This document shows, piece by piece, positions 46,511 through 55,852 of a stretch of DNA of 64,000 nucleotides; within the stretch, counting starts at the first letter, position 1, and each line of letters begins with the position of its first letter. The DNA is taken from contig NZ_CP096023.1 of the NCBI RefSeq assembly GCF_023115355.1, forward strand, positions 62,001 to 126,000. The letters are read 5' to 3'. Source of the DNA: Halocatena salina (GTDB taxonomy: Archaea > Halobacteriota > Halobacteria > Halobacteriales > Haloarculaceae). The notes beneath the pieces are model-generated. The model made no database searches. It was not told where the DNA came from and saw only the letters and a program-made list of their open reading frames with translations. The position numbers and the translations under genes are program-made.

Positions 46511-47986
46511 TCACGGTTTGTCGTTGTTCAGCCGCCGCGTAAATCGTTGGAACCGGTCCGTCGCTGATGTCCCTCCCTTTGAGCCAGCTTCAAGTGCAGG
46601 CTGGCCTGTCTCCATCGACGTAGAGGTACGCGGTTCTTCGAGCTTCCCGAGCCACCAGCCATCGCGGGATTGGATCAACGCCTCACCAACGGCGAGACTC
46701 ATCAACTCACCAGTAACCAGTGGCTGTTGGACAGCAATCGTCTTCGAAATTCGCTGATCGGTCGGATCAGATCCTGTTGAGAGCGACTGGCGTTGCATCT
46801 CGTGGCGCCCGATCCCCGACAGCACCAGCTCGGCGGTCTCCGTCTCACCGAGCCGGAAGGCAACCCGGTTCGGACAGTTCGTCCACAGCGAGCGCGCCAT
46901 CTCTCCGTATCGATCTTCGATTTGGTGGACGTCTTGGGCGACGAGCATGCCGACGACGCCCGCCGATCGCCCAGCGCTCGCGAGCCCCGGTAGGTTCTCG
47001 ATCTGTGGTAGCTTATCAAACTCATCAAGGAGGAACTGTTGACGACCGTCGATGCCGTACGAAAGGTCGATCGCTGACTGGAGGAATAGTCGCCAGAACG
47101 GACTCGCATGGCGATCGCGACGGATGTTATCACACACGAGAATCCGCCCCTCCGGTTCTGCGAGGTACTTCCGCAACGAGACACGAGGCAAGTCCTCGTC
47201 AACAATATCTGAGAGCAACAGTGGCCGGATCTGATTCAGCATCGTCGAGTGAACAGCCGTACGCTCTTCGTCACCGAGGTCGCGCAACGGTCGGGTGATC
47301 GTCTTGGTCCCCGAGATCGAGAGGTCTTCACACGCTTTGACGAGGCGCATCGGACTCCGTGCCGCCACATCAGGGAACGCCGCGAAATCCTTCTCCTCAA
47401 CTGTCGTCACCGCGAGCGCACACGTACACAGGGATTGGGCAGGATCCGACCAGCCTGTCTCGACGGCGTCACGAGTGTTGAACAGGCCCCGTGAGAGCGT
47501 TTCAAGCCCGCGCAGCGACTGGCCATAATCGACTAGTGGATCCCACCGGTGGGTGGACTCCCGTGAAGAGATCTTCACGACTTGCTGGCCGCGGCCCTCG
47601 AAAAAGTCCACGAACTCGTTTGTCTCGCTAGCCTCCGAGAGCGCATGCGCGATCACGGCCCCCTCGAAATCCCACTGCTCAAGGCGGGCCTTCACGAACG
47701 ATGTCTTGCCGTTACCCGTCTGCCCCAGCACCATACACGAGACATCGTCATCAAGCGACGGTGTCACCGGTCCCGCTGGATCGCGTTTGTCGATCCGTTC
47801 AACGGGAATATCACTGTCTGTGAGCTGGGAGCGAATCGACTCACTCATCCCTGTCGGTTCATACTGCTCGCGGCCCGACGTTGTCTGTGGCGGCGACCGT
47901 GACCGGAACAGCCACCACCCAAGCGCCACACCAAAACATAGTCCCCACATCCACAGCGGGAGGCGATCGAATAACAACAAAACCAT
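46511..47986 (-). CDS. VirD4/TraD-like coupling ATPase
   Basis: A 491-residue P-loop ATPase anchored by an N-terminal membrane segment (LWMWGLCFGVALGWWLFRSR). Walker A is VLGQTGNGKTSFV near residue 90 and Walker B is FLLDEFDKLPQIENL near 320; the region after it (SAGVVGMLVAQDVHQIEDRY) is the usual TraG/TraD C-terminal motor with its conserved Gln. Such proteins pump DNA in conjugation or couple substrates to type IV machinery. No relaxase or T4SS-like partner is visible nearby, so it is either the remainder of an integrated plasmid or a lone haloarchaeal VirD4 homologue. Confidence 0.75.
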   Translation of the reverse strand: MVLLLFDRLPLWMWGLCFGVALGWWLFRSRSPPQTTSGREQYEPTGMSESIRSQLTDSDIPVERIDKRDPAGPVTPSLDDDVSCMVLGQTGNGKTSFVKARLEQWDFEGAVIAHALSEASETNEFVDFFEGRGQQVVKISSRESTHRWDPLVDYGQSLRGLETLSRGLFNTRDAVETGWSDPAQSLCTCALAVTTVEEKDFAAFPDVAARSPMRLVKACEDLSISGTKTITRPLRDLGDEERTAVHSTMLNQIRPLLLSDIVDEDLPRVSLRKYLAEPEGRILVCDNIRRDRHASPFWRLFLQSAIDLSYGIDGRQQFLLDEFDKLPQIENLPGLASAGRSAGVVGMLVAQDVHQIEDRYGEMARSLWTNCPNRVAFRLGETETAELVLSGIGRHEMQRQSLSTGSDPTDQRISKTIAVQQPLVTGELMSLAVGEALIQSRDGWWLGKLEEPRTSTSMETGQPALEAGSKGGTSATDRFQRFTRRLNNDKP

Positions 47987-48139
47987 TCCTAGTAACTTCT
48001 ATATGATTACCAGCAAATAGGTATAAATCATGCGCCGAAAAAAGGATGGAGGCGACGCCTTTCGGGGCTCCACTCAAACCACTCCTGGCATGTTTCCGCC
48101 CATTCCGCCCTCGTCGACGAGGACGTGGTAATCTTTGCA

Positions 48140-48490
48140 TCCACTGAGTACCTCTCAATATCCAGTCCGTGTGCGTCTCCATGTCTCCCAAAGCACTCAT
48201 CGTTGTACCTGACTTGTGCCGAAAGAGACGAAGACGAACAGGGGGGAGTGCGGCGTCAGTCAGGCGGTCGAGACCGTCGCACTGCTTCACCACTGTCAGA
48301 AACTGGTTTGCGTCCACCAGCGGCTTGTAGATCCTGTGCTCGCTGTCGAGAGCGAGTTCCACCAACGGAGCGGCCAGCCGTCACACAGTGTTGCGACGCT
48401 TTTATCACTACCATCGGTCGCGGAAGGCCACTCTATATCAGGCGTCCCCGAACGGTTCACTATAAAGGCTACGTATCGGTCGTTGACTGC
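48140..48490 (-). pseudogene. Possible broken gene of unknown family
   Basis: Two neighbouring minus frames have protein-like parts that would join with one frameshift: AVNDRYVAFIVNRSGTPDIE then DKSVATLCDGWPLR, and next VELALDSEHRIYKPLVDANQ with FLTVVKQCDGLDRLTDAALP. No start is certain and I know no family. It lies between the VirD4-like gene and a GNAT gene. Confidence 0.3.
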
Positions 48491-49053
48491 TGATACTGGT
48501 CGTGCGTGACAGTATAGCGGTGATGGTTAGCGACCTTGTCATCGAGTGGTGTCCAATTCCGCAAGACGCCATCGTATCGCCCACCAACGGAATCGATGAA
48601 TGTCTCGATCATCCGTTTTGACCGCTCATTCTCATCATCATAACCGATAGCCACTACGTCAAGATCAAGAGAGTCAAACGCGATCTCGGTGAGTGCCGTC
48701 GCACACTCACCTGCATACCCTTGCCCCCAATATGGTGTAGCGAGAATGACTCCAAGCATCCCCGTTCGGCGCTCCCACTGTAATGACAACACAGCGTATC
48801 CCATCAGCGTCTCATCAGCTGAGTACACTGCATACTGCGCGGCGTCGCCATCATCCCACGCTGTCTCTGCCTTCTCCAGCCGGTCAGCGGCATCCTTTAC
48901 CGACGTATACGGCTCTTGCGGCACGTATTCGAACACATCTTCCATCCCTTCTTTCTTCTCTGCAAAGAGATCGTATAACTCGAATACATCTACATGTGCC
49001 TCGCACAGCTGGTGGAGGCTGAGGGAGTTCGTGTCGATGGTCTCAGGAAACAT
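48469..49053 (-). CDS. GNAT-family acetyltransferase (RimJ/RimL type)
   Basis: A ~194-residue acetyltransferase from MFPETIDTNSLSLHQLCEAH. The acetyl-CoA site is LGVILATPYWGQGYAGECAT, with WGQGYAGE in place of the common R/Q-G-x-G-x-G/A, and the following helix LDLDVVAIGYDDENERSKRM ends in the conserved NxxS region. Such enzymes modify N-termini of ribosomal proteins or small molecules; the substrate is not known. Earlier Met at 49098 adds a hydrophobic stretch unlikely to be native. Confidence 0.8.
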   Translation of the reverse strand: MFPETIDTNSLSLHQLCEAHVDVFELYDLFAEKKEGMEDVFEYVPQEPYTSVKDAADRLEKAETAWDDGDAAQYAVYSADETLMGYAVLSLQWERRTGMLGVILATPYWGQGYAGECATALTEIAFDSLDLDVVAIGYDDENERSKRMIETFIDSVGGRYDGVLRNWTPLDDKVANHHRYTVTHDQYQQSTTDT

Positions 49054-49256
49054 GAACAACAGTATAAGATGATGTTCAAAATAGTTGGGTGATACCACTA
49101 TTACGTTCGGTGGAGTTTGTGAAGGGAGTGGGCTTGTGGGCGAGTTCCTATGTCGCTTGAAGAACGTCTCAAGAAGAGCTTAGAACTAGATGTGACTTGA
49201 CTGGTACGAAACCGAACTGCCAGCAATTGCATCAGAGCGGTCGTCGTTCACCGCTA

Positions 49257-49408
49257 CAGAGGTCGGTTAGATCAATTCGTCATACATGGCTTCCTCCGAA
49301 ACTGAGGTCGGCTAGGTAGACCACGCATGCATACTGGTATAGAAATCAACACCTGACTCCTAAATTTTAGAGTTGGTATACATGATGAATCCACCTAGCC
49401 GACTTCTG
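49257..49408. mobile_element. MITE-like element, copy C, with an extra left end
   Basis: The complete 107-bp copy spans 49302-49408: left CTGAGGTCGGCTAGGTAGAC and right end, read inwards, CAGAAGTCGGCTAGGTGGAT. A second left-end sequence, CAGAGGTCGGTTAGATCAAT, occurs at 49257, and its next bases (TCGTCAT) match copy B. This suggests one element inserted into or beside the end of another. Confidence 0.6.
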
Positions 49409-49688
49409 GGTTGTAGGTTCCGTCCTGATTCTGTTCTATTTGTATGTTCATGATTCTCTTATGGGTAGCATGCAATATCGATTCATCAGCCGATCGGTTG
49501 ATGCTGTAAGAGTGTCGAAATCGGGTGTTTCAGAACGGTGGTTGCTCCTGATCAGCACGTCACTAGTACCCCCCGATTATTCTAGAATAGGGTGGAAGCC
49601 AGTGACAGCAAGCACAGGAGAGTCAAGGAGGTCAGCGACAAAACACAGGGTGGTAGGATTTTAACTGTTCTACAGTAGTTTTCATTCT

Positions 49689-50078
49689 ATGACCAATCCG
49701 ATCAAAGAGGAGATCGCTGGGGAACTCCATGCCGTGAGCTTCGGCGAAGCAATCTCGTGTGACTATCATCACCGTCCTAAGGAGATCTCCTTCGATGGCT
49801 CAGTGTTGGTTGAGTCGATCAGGCTCATCGATCACCCTCAACTCCAACTCGAAGAGTGGCCCGACAGCTGGCAGCTCAATGCAGTTCGCTGCTCGGATCA
49901 CTCCATGGAGGAGATCGCGCTGCCGACCAAAGGCTTCGAGGAGACTCTAGTATCGCCTCCAGTCAAGGAGACGAATACCGTCATGAGCGTGGATGCTCCG
50001 GAGAACGCTGATGTTCAGGTGCTGCCTACTCACCCGCGACTGAAGGTTCAGTCCCGATGTTGCTCGATCAGCAGCTGA
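49689..50078 (+). CDS. Hypothetical protein, possibly frameshifted
   Basis: A 129-codon frame from MTNPIKEEIAGELHAVSFGE with EEWPDSWQLNAVRCSDHSME reads like a real haloarchaeal protein until about residue 115. The tail (SRCCSISS) looks wrong, while the neighbouring frame continues MLLDQQLMDAAEPRDMGLSR then WTRVRAMVKRVGPLR. A frameshift near 50055 is therefore likely and the gene may once have reached about 50280. No family recognised. It precedes the CRISPR region on its leader-distal side. Confidence 0.45.
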   Translation: MTNPIKEEIAGELHAVSFGEAISCDYHHRPKEISFDGSVLVESIRLIDHPQLQLEEWPDSWQLNAVRCSDHSMEEIALPTKGFEETLVSPPVKETNTVMSVDAPENADVQVLPTHPRLKVQSRCCSISS

Positions 50079-50284
50079 TGGATGCAGCCGAGCCCAGAGA
50101 TATGGGTCTCTCCCGATGGACTCGCGTGCGCGCAATGGTAAAACGGGTAGGCCCGCTGAGACGTTTCGCGAGCACGTCGAGTCTCGGATCGAACGCTCGG
50201 CTGCGGTCCGCCACCGTTTGAGTGATTCGAGGGGTGTGGGGTACCGACGTGATTGTGGCGCAGCGCCGGTGATGAACGCGCAAT

Positions 50285-50626
50285 GATCAAATATGATAGT
50301 ATGGACGGCTCGAATACTTCGTTCGTGGGAGGTGATGATCGCTGCGCTGGCCATCTGATTCATTATGAAAAACTGCGCTGTTGTCCGGTGTGTGCAAGAG
50401 AAACCATTCTGTACCTCCAAAGAGCAAGGGACCACCCTGATCACTACGGAGCACGGGTGGGTGAGAGTGATCGAAACCTCGGTCAACAGAACTCTTCGAT
50501 TGTCTATCGGTCATTGACGAAAGACCTGTTTCTATCACATCAACGGTGAACATCTCACTCAGCGGATTGGTCTGTAGAGTATATAGTGAGATGTAGTATA
50601 CGTGACGTGGCAGCTCAGTAGCAACC
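50285..50626. other. Flank of CRISPR region, no gene assigned
   Basis: Open frames exist on both strands (plus 50253-50549 contains CPVCARETILYL), but neither is convincing over its length. The segment ends at decayed CRISPR repeats. Confidence 0.3.
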
Positions 50627-50784
50627 GTTCCCTGACGCACTCGGCGTCAGCTGAAACGCGGGGAGCCATCACAGTGAATATTGTCACCGGTGCTTCAATC
50701 CTACGTGGGCCGCTGAAACCACAACACAATGTCAACAGACCAACTCAAGAGCCAGCTTCAATCCGACTAGCGTTCTGCTGTAAC
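50627..50784. repeat. Decayed CRISPR repeats resembling haloarchaeal type I-B
   Basis: Two to three degenerate repeat units with regular spacing. Unit 2 at 50692-50719 begins GCTTCAATCC and ends GCTGAAAC; unit 3 at 50755-50784 begins GCTTCAATCC and ends GCTGTAAC, keeping an internal GTTC. The 35 bases between are spacer-like. A weaker unit 1 (50627-50657) ends CTGAAAC, 34 bases before unit 2. The common haloarchaeal I-B repeat read on this strand starts GCTTCAATCCCAC and ends GTCTGAAAC. These differ from the functioning I-D repeats beginning at 50808. Confidence 0.55.
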
Positions 50785-50807
50785 GAGGGAGGCACCCTCG
50801 ACCCCCT

Positions 50808-52004
50808 GTTTCAATCCCGTGGTGGGTTTCTAGGGTGCTGTGACGCAGTTCTTGCAGTGAACGTCGATGTTCGACAACGGTTTCAATCCCGTGGGGAGTT
50901 TCTAGGGTACTGTGACCGAGGCGCATCGCCAACTCACTGGAGATACTATATGTTTCAATCCCGTGGTGGGTTTCTAGGGTACTGTGACCCCCGAACGCTC
51001 CACCGTTGGGGTGCTCGACGCGCCGTTTCAATCCCGTGGTGGGTTTCTAGGGTACTGTGACTGGGACATCATCGTCGTACCCGATGGTCGTCCCGACGTT
51101 TCAATCCCGTGGTGGGTTTCTAGGGTACTGTGACGGCACGCCGTACCGCCGTAACGCAGGTTGCCGAATCGTTTCAATCCCGTGGTGGGTTTCTAGGGTA
51201 CTGTGACTCACCGACCTTTTCACGGAAGCAACTGCGGTGATAGTTTCAATCCCGTGGTGGGTTTCTAGGGTACTGTGACATCGCTGGATCACAGAACCCA
51301 GCGACGAGATCGACGCGTTTCAATCCCGTGGTGGGTTTCTAGGGTACTGTGACGGTCGATGAGTTGGATGGGAATGTTGTCGCGCGGCGTTTCAATCCCG
51401 TGGTGGGTTTCTAGGGTACTGTGACACTCCGGACAGCTCCGGATCACCGTCACCGCCAATGTTTCAATCCCGTGGTGGGTTTCTAGGGTACTGTGACGCT
51501 TCCCAGGGCATTGCATCGTCGATACTCGTTCGTTCGTTTCAATCCCGTGGTGGGTTTCTAGGGTACTGTGACCCGCTTGTGCCAGGCTCGGCAGCACGAG
51601 CAAGCGCGTTTCAATCCCGTGGTGGGTTTCTAGGGTACTGTGACGGATGAGATTGAGGAGATCGGCGCGGCGTTCAATTTCAATCCCGTGGTGGGTTTCT
51701 AGGGTACTGTGACCGACGGCTTCGGAATGCATACAGTCATCGCAACTGAATTTCAATCCCGTGGTGGGTTTCTAGGGTACTGTGACCCGCATCGGTTGCG
51801 AGTGGCGAGAGTGTAACCAAATATTTCAATCCCGTGGTGGGTTTCTAGGGTACTGTGACGGTTGCTTCTGGCACTATTCATCACTCTCCTCGTCATATTT
51901 CAATCCCGTGGTGGGTTTCTAGGGTACTGTGACTGAGTAACGAGGATATTTGCGGCTCAACGGATACATTTCAATCCCGTGGTGGGTTTCTAGGGTACTG
52001 TGAC
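50808..52004 (-). CRISPR. CRISPR array 1, 17 repeats of 37 bases
   Basis: Seventeen repeats and 16 spacers of about 35-39 bases. Read in the transcribed direction (minus) the repeat begins GTCACAGTACCCTAGAAACC and ends CACCACGGGATTGAAAC. The leader is on the right, next to cas2. The leader-distal repeat at 50808 has GCACCC instead of GTACCC, and the second (50880) has two changes. The five leader-proximal repeats, at 51677, 51750, 51823, 51897 and 51968, all end in T instead of C, so new repeats were copied from a mutated leader-side repeat. Regular spacing and mostly perfect repeats indicate an active array. Confidence 0.97.
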
Positions 52005-52120
52005 AGGGGGTGAATATGCGTCGATAGAGCCTATAAGCGTTTCTCATTCAGTGAGCAACAGGGGCATCTTCGTGGACCCCCCCTGTACACAGATCTTATA
52101 AAGGTCCACGTAGCCTCTCT
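52005..52120 (-). promoter_or_regulatory. Leader of CRISPR array 1
   Basis: In the transcribed direction the 116 bases between cas2 and the first repeat contain CGTGGACC then a TATA-like TTTATAAG, TGTGTACAGGGGGG, and GGTCCACG. GTGGACC and GGTCCAC form an inverted repeat. CTTATAGG about 30 bases before the repeat is a second TATA candidate for the crRNA promoter. The same sequence, in the opposite orientation, leads array 2 at 61749-61919. Confidence 0.8.
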
Positions 52121-52393
52121 TCACAAAACGTTCGACTGTTCCTCAGGTGGTGCGACGCCAAGATCAGTCACACTATCGCAGCAGGCCTCACAGAGCCGAT
52201 AGAGGCGGATTCGATCCCCATCCGTTGGCTCGATCTGTGTGGTGAGTTCATCTTCCAGTTCCACCCGTTCCGTTTTTGAGACGTCCAGTTCGAAGACGCT
52301 GTACTGTCGCCATGCTCCGTAGCGCTCTAACGTTCGATACACCTGCCGACGATTCGCATCATCACTCACATCGTAGGTTACAACGAGTCTCAT
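52121..52393 (-). CDS. cas2: Cas2 adaptation endonuclease/scaffold
   Basis: A 90-residue ferredoxin-fold protein from MRLVVTYDVSDDANRRQVYR with the conserved Asp at the end of strand one (YDVSDD). RYGAWRQYSVFELDVSKTE is the usual second strand region. It dimerises and bridges Cas1 dimers in spacer integration. The ATG overlaps the cas1 stop (ATGA). It is the last gene of the operon, 116 bases from the first repeat of array 1. Confidence 0.95.
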   Translation of the reverse strand: MRLVVTYDVSDDANRRQVYRTLERYGAWRQYSVFELDVSKTERVELEDELTTQIEPTDGDRIRLYRLCEACCDSVTDLGVAPPEEQSNVL

Positions 52394-53385
52394 CGACACA
52401 CCGCCAGCGCGTGATACTCGTCTAACTCTCCTGTAATCGCCTTCCGGAGGAGAATCGCCTGCTGGCGGATCGCCTTTCGACGGCTCACCTGATACTCGAA
52501 ATAGGGGTGGGTCAGTGTCTCACTCATGTAATCATCGAACTTGTCGAGATACAACTGGAACGCATCGTCGGTGAGATGATTGTTCTCGCGGAACTGATCG
52601 TGAGTGATCGTCCGACGGTTGACCAACCGCAGCACGAACGCATCACAGAACAGCGGCCGAAACTCCTCTTGGAGATCCAATGCGAGGGAGGGTCGGCCCT
52701 GTCGATCGGCGTGAAGCACGCCGAGAAACGGATCGAGGTTGTAACATCGCAACGCACTCAGCACCTCGTTTTTCATCATCACGTACGTCAACGACAACAG
52801 CGAGTTGATGTGATCCTCTGGCGGCCGTTTGCTCCGTGTCTCGAACGTCCAGCCCTCGATGAGCGTCTCATCGAGCCGATTGAAATATTGCTCCGCAGCT
52901 CCGCCCTCAACACCACGAAGATCGTCCTTGCTCGTCACCGACTTCGTGCGCTCGCGCAGAGTCGCGAGCTCGGCGGTGCCGTGAATCCCTTTGCGGGCGA
53001 GCAGCGTTTGCGCGTTGCGGATCTTCGCACCGATCATCGATGAGGCGATGGCGAGTTCCATCTTGTCCGACAGGGCATACTGTGCTCGACGAACTTCGGC
53101 GATCGTGTTCCGTTCGGGGACGAAACTTCCGCGATATTTCCCGGTCTCGGTGAAGTAGTTGAGTACGATACCGTGCTCGTTGGCCCGCGCGACGAACGGT
53201 GTCGAGAAGTTCACCCCACCGAAGACGTTGATCGTGTCGACCTTCTCGGTTGGGAATGTGCCCAGCTCGCCTTGATCGCCATCAACGTCGTAAACGACGA
53301 TCTGCCCGCCGTCGGTCTGGACTTGAGCCCCTTGAGTTGTGACGTAGATAACCGAGTCGGTGAACATGCCGTCGCTCGCTTTCAT
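52390..53385 (-). CDS. cas1: Cas1 integrase
   Basis: A 331-residue CRISPR integrase from MKASDGMFTDSVIYVTTQGA. The catalytic metal ligands are visible: Glu in RGVEGGAAEQYF, His in FLGVLHADRQGRP and Asp or Glu in LALDLQEEFRPLF. The N-terminal beta domain (TDGGQIVVYDVDG, VNFSTPFVARANEHG) precedes them. It integrates new spacers with Cas2. The ATG overlaps the cas4 stop by four bases (ATGA); the Met at 53400 is inside cas4 and unlikely. Confidence 0.97.
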   Translation of the reverse strand: MKASDGMFTDSVIYVTTQGAQVQTDGGQIVVYDVDGDQGELGTFPTEKVDTINVFGGVNFSTPFVARANEHGIVLNYFTETGKYRGSFVPERNTIAEVRRAQYALSDKMELAIASSMIGAKIRNAQTLLARKGIHGTAELATLRERTKSVTSKDDLRGVEGGAAEQYFNRLDETLIEGWTFETRSKRPPEDHINSLLSLTYVMMKNEVLSALRCYNLDPFLGVLHADRQGRPSLALDLQEEFRPLFCDAFVLRLVNRRTITHDQFRENNHLTDDAFQLYLDKFDDYMSETLTHPYFEYQVSRRKAIRQQAILLRKAITGELDEYHALAVCR

Positions 53386-53972
53386 ACGTATTCCTCCCAC
53401 GCCACGTCTGGCATCCGATCAGGTTCGAGCGTCAGCGTCTCCTGGGGCATACAATAGTCCCGCGTCGAACAGGCATCACACTTACTCGGGTTATCGATGA
53501 TCGGCGGTACTGTGTCGGCACTCATCGATCGCATCATCTGGATCTGCGCTTCGACAGCATCACGATGGTCGTCAGTGATACGGATGTGCATTCGTTGATC
53601 GGTTTCGTACAGATAGATCGCACCCTCCCGAACCGGTTCATCGAGCTGCGCTTCGAGCAAGAGACAATAGCCAGCGAGCTGGAGTTCATCATTCCGATAA
53701 TACTGGCCGCTCTCAGCGCGCTTTCGCTCGATTGGAATCGGCTTTCCATCGAGTTCAAGCACGTCGATCCGGCCTTTCAAACCGAGCTCTTCGTCCTCAA
53801 GGTACATCTCATTAATCCATCCACCCCGGCGTGATTTGGCGTCGTGCATGGCTTTGCCGTCAATCCGCTCATAATTCCGACCTTGCGTATCGAAGAAGTG
53901 GAGATACCAGTACCGACGGGGACAGTACCGAAACTGGTTGAGATCGGAGACGTTGATGAGTTCTTCAGTCAT
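53382..53972 (-). CDS. cas4: Cas4 nuclease
   Basis: A 196-residue RecB-like nuclease with an iron-sulphur cluster. The first cysteine is in FRYCPRRYWYLHF, the last three in KCDACSTRDYCMPQ. The nuclease core has Asp in GRIDVLELDGKPIPIERKRA with the Glu and Lys of the ExK motif (IERK). Cas4 trims prespacers and selects PAM for Cas1-Cas2. The gene overlaps cas3 upstream and cas1 downstream through shared stop/start bases. Confidence 0.95.
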   Translation of the reverse strand: MTEELINVSDLNQFRYCPRRYWYLHFFDTQGRNYERIDGKAMHDAKSRRGGWINEMYLEDEELGLKGRIDVLELDGKPIPIERKRAESGQYYRNDELQLAGYCLLLEAQLDEPVREGAIYLYETDQRMHIRITDDHRDAVEAQIQMMRSMSADTVPPIIDNPSKCDACSTRDYCMPQETLTLEPDRMPDVAWEEYV

Positions 53973-55852
53973 ATGTTGCGCCGTTCGACGGTCACCGATG
54001 GGATTCCGTCTTGTTCGACGTAAGCCACGTATCGGTCGTATCGGACCTCAATCGGGAGAACAGCTTTCGGAAGGGGGAGAACACTAATGAATCGTCGCAA
54101 CAATCCCTCATCAACCCTGGTTTGTTCGAGATCAGCCATGTCGATCTCCGGATAGAGCCACTTGTTAAATTGGTCTTGCAACGTTGCTCTCGACCCACTG
54201 TAATCCTTAGGACGATTCTCGTATCCTGGTACCCGTCCCGTAATCGCTACAGGCTGGTCCGTATCGCGACGGCGAAGCCGTGGGGTGCCGTCGGATGTGA
54301 TCGATTCAATATCGTAATACCGTAGAGCGGTGAGCAAATCATATGATGTCAATGCCTTTCGATCGCCTCGCGGATATTCGATATCGATAGATAGGGACCG
54401 CCCTCGAAGGCCACGGAACGCCCCGAGACAATGGCGAGTGAACGTTAGCATCTTTCGCGTCGGACTGTTTCGCGTAATCGGCGATCCGAATTCCCCTGCC
54501 TTTTTCAGTGTTGTATCTAGCGAGCGAATAAAGCCCCTCCAGCGGTCGAATTCGGGAGCCGATTCGAAGTCTGCTCGTAACTCTTCACCCATCCATTCCG
54601 GAGCATCCATGCGATCCTGTAACGCGTATGCAGCTCGTAGGCCGATCAGACTCCGGAGTTGGGATATTTCACTGTCGGCAGTGGGACCATCTCCCACTCT
54701 GTTGTAGATCGAACTAACGAAGTCCCGATACGCCATAGTCTCTGGCCAGGATATCTCTTTGAGCCCATACACGTGTACTGTCGCTTCGTGTTCTCGCCCT
54801 GCTCGTCCGAAGCGCTGGAGAAATGAACTCGGTGATCGTGGCGTTTCCATGAACAGCGTCTGGATATCGTGATCGAGTCCGACCTCGCCCTTACTCGTCG
54901 TATTCAGTATGAAATACGACTCCGTTTCGAGGTCGACATCGGGGTCGTTCGTATCGAACCCATTATCTTTAACCGTGTGTTTGAACACTTCTGGCGCCAC
55001 GTCACTGAGTGTCTGGTGGAAGTCGTTGCTTGCGGCGACGCTGTTGAACACGAGTGCCACCTGTGGTGTTTGCAGGTCGTCCGCGCTAGTGATCAGCTCC
55101 CGCAATCGATCGATGACAGCGTCGATCTCCTCATCGATCGTTCGTGTCTCGTGGCGCTTGACGGTGACTGGCTGTCTGAATCGATCGCCAGCGTCGTCGA
55201 ATACGACATCAATATCTCGTACAGAGTGGGCGAGTTCATCCGTCACGAACGAGACGAACGATTCGTTGGGGGTCGCTGATGCCAGCACGATATCGGCCGT
55301 CGGTCGCCGATCTAAGAAAATGTGTATTTGTAGCAACAGCCCACTTGCTGCCAACGGATCATAGAAGTGAAACTCGTCATAGATCACCGCATCAAAGCGG
55401 TCGTAGAACTGCATCGCCTTCGTAGTGCCGTGATACGTGTTCTGGATGATCGATTGGAGGATATCGGGGTTCGTGACCACGATATCGTGTCCGGAGTAGC
55501 GGTCAGTGAACGAGAGTATCTCCTCGACACGATCATCCCCATGCCCAGAGAGTGTATTCCCGGTCAAAGGCGCGACCGAGACACCGTTCGCTTCGAATCG
55601 GGAGATCTGTTGGTTGAGGAGCGCATTTGTCGGATAGACGACGAGCGTGAGGTTGTTCTCCTCGATAATCGAGTGGAATGCAGCCGTTTTTCCGGCTCCA
55701 GTGGGGGCGCGAAGGACGGCGACAGGCGCAGCATTATCGGACTGCACCCACTCAGCCGTTCGATTTTGGAACGTTCTGGCGTGCGAAAATCCCAGTCGAG
55801 CGTAGACATCGTTGGGCGGTTCGGTCGCCAGTCCAGCGCCGTCGACGATCAT
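53969..55852 (-). CDS. cas3: Cas3' helicase of type I-D
   Basis: A 627-residue SF2 helicase with no HD nuclease domain. Walker A is APTGAGKTAA at 49-58, motif Ia VVYPTNALLNQ, DEFH box in AVIYDEFHFYD at 157-165, motif III SATPNES, then motif V TSKGEVGLDHD and motif VI SFLQRFGRAGRE. The DEFH box and lack of HD are features of type I-D Cas3', because the nuclease resides in Cas10d. It unwinds target DNA recruited by the Cascade-like complex. ATG overlaps the csc1 stop (ATGA). Confidence 0.92.
   Translation of the reverse strand: MIVDGAGLATEPPNDVYARLGFSHARTFQNRTAEWVQSDNAAPVAVLRAPTGAGKTAAFHSIIEENNLTLVVYPTNALLNQQISRFEANGVSVAPLTGNTLSGHGDDRVEEILSFTDRYSGHDIVVTNPDILQSIIQNTYHGTTKAMQFYDRFDAVIYDEFHFYDPLAASGLLLQIHIFLDRRPTADIVLASATPNESFVSFVTDELAHSVRDIDVVFDDAGDRFRQPVTVKRHETRTIDEEIDAVIDRLRELITSADDLQTPQVALVFNSVAASNDFHQTLSDVAPEVFKHTVKDNGFDTNDPDVDLETESYFILNTTSKGEVGLDHDIQTLFMETPRSPSSFLQRFGRAGREHEATVHVYGLKEISWPETMAYRDFVSSIYNRVGDGPTADSEISQLRSLIGLRAAYALQDRMDAPEWMGEELRADFESAPEFDRWRGFIRSLDTTLKKAGEFGSPITRNSPTRKMLTFTRHCLGAFRGLRGRSLSIDIEYPRGDRKALTSYDLLTALRYYDIESITSDGTPRLRRRDTDQPVAITGRVPGYENRPKDYSGSRATLQDQFNKWLYPEIDMADLEQTRVDEGLLRRFISVLPLPKAVLPIEVRYDRYVAYVEQDGIPSVTVERRNI

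Noticed and set aside
50732-51756. Long open frames across CRISPR array 1 (for example minus 51289-51756 with recurring HSTLETHHGIET)
   Set aside because: They are translations of the repeats; the periodicity is that of the array, not of a repeat protein.
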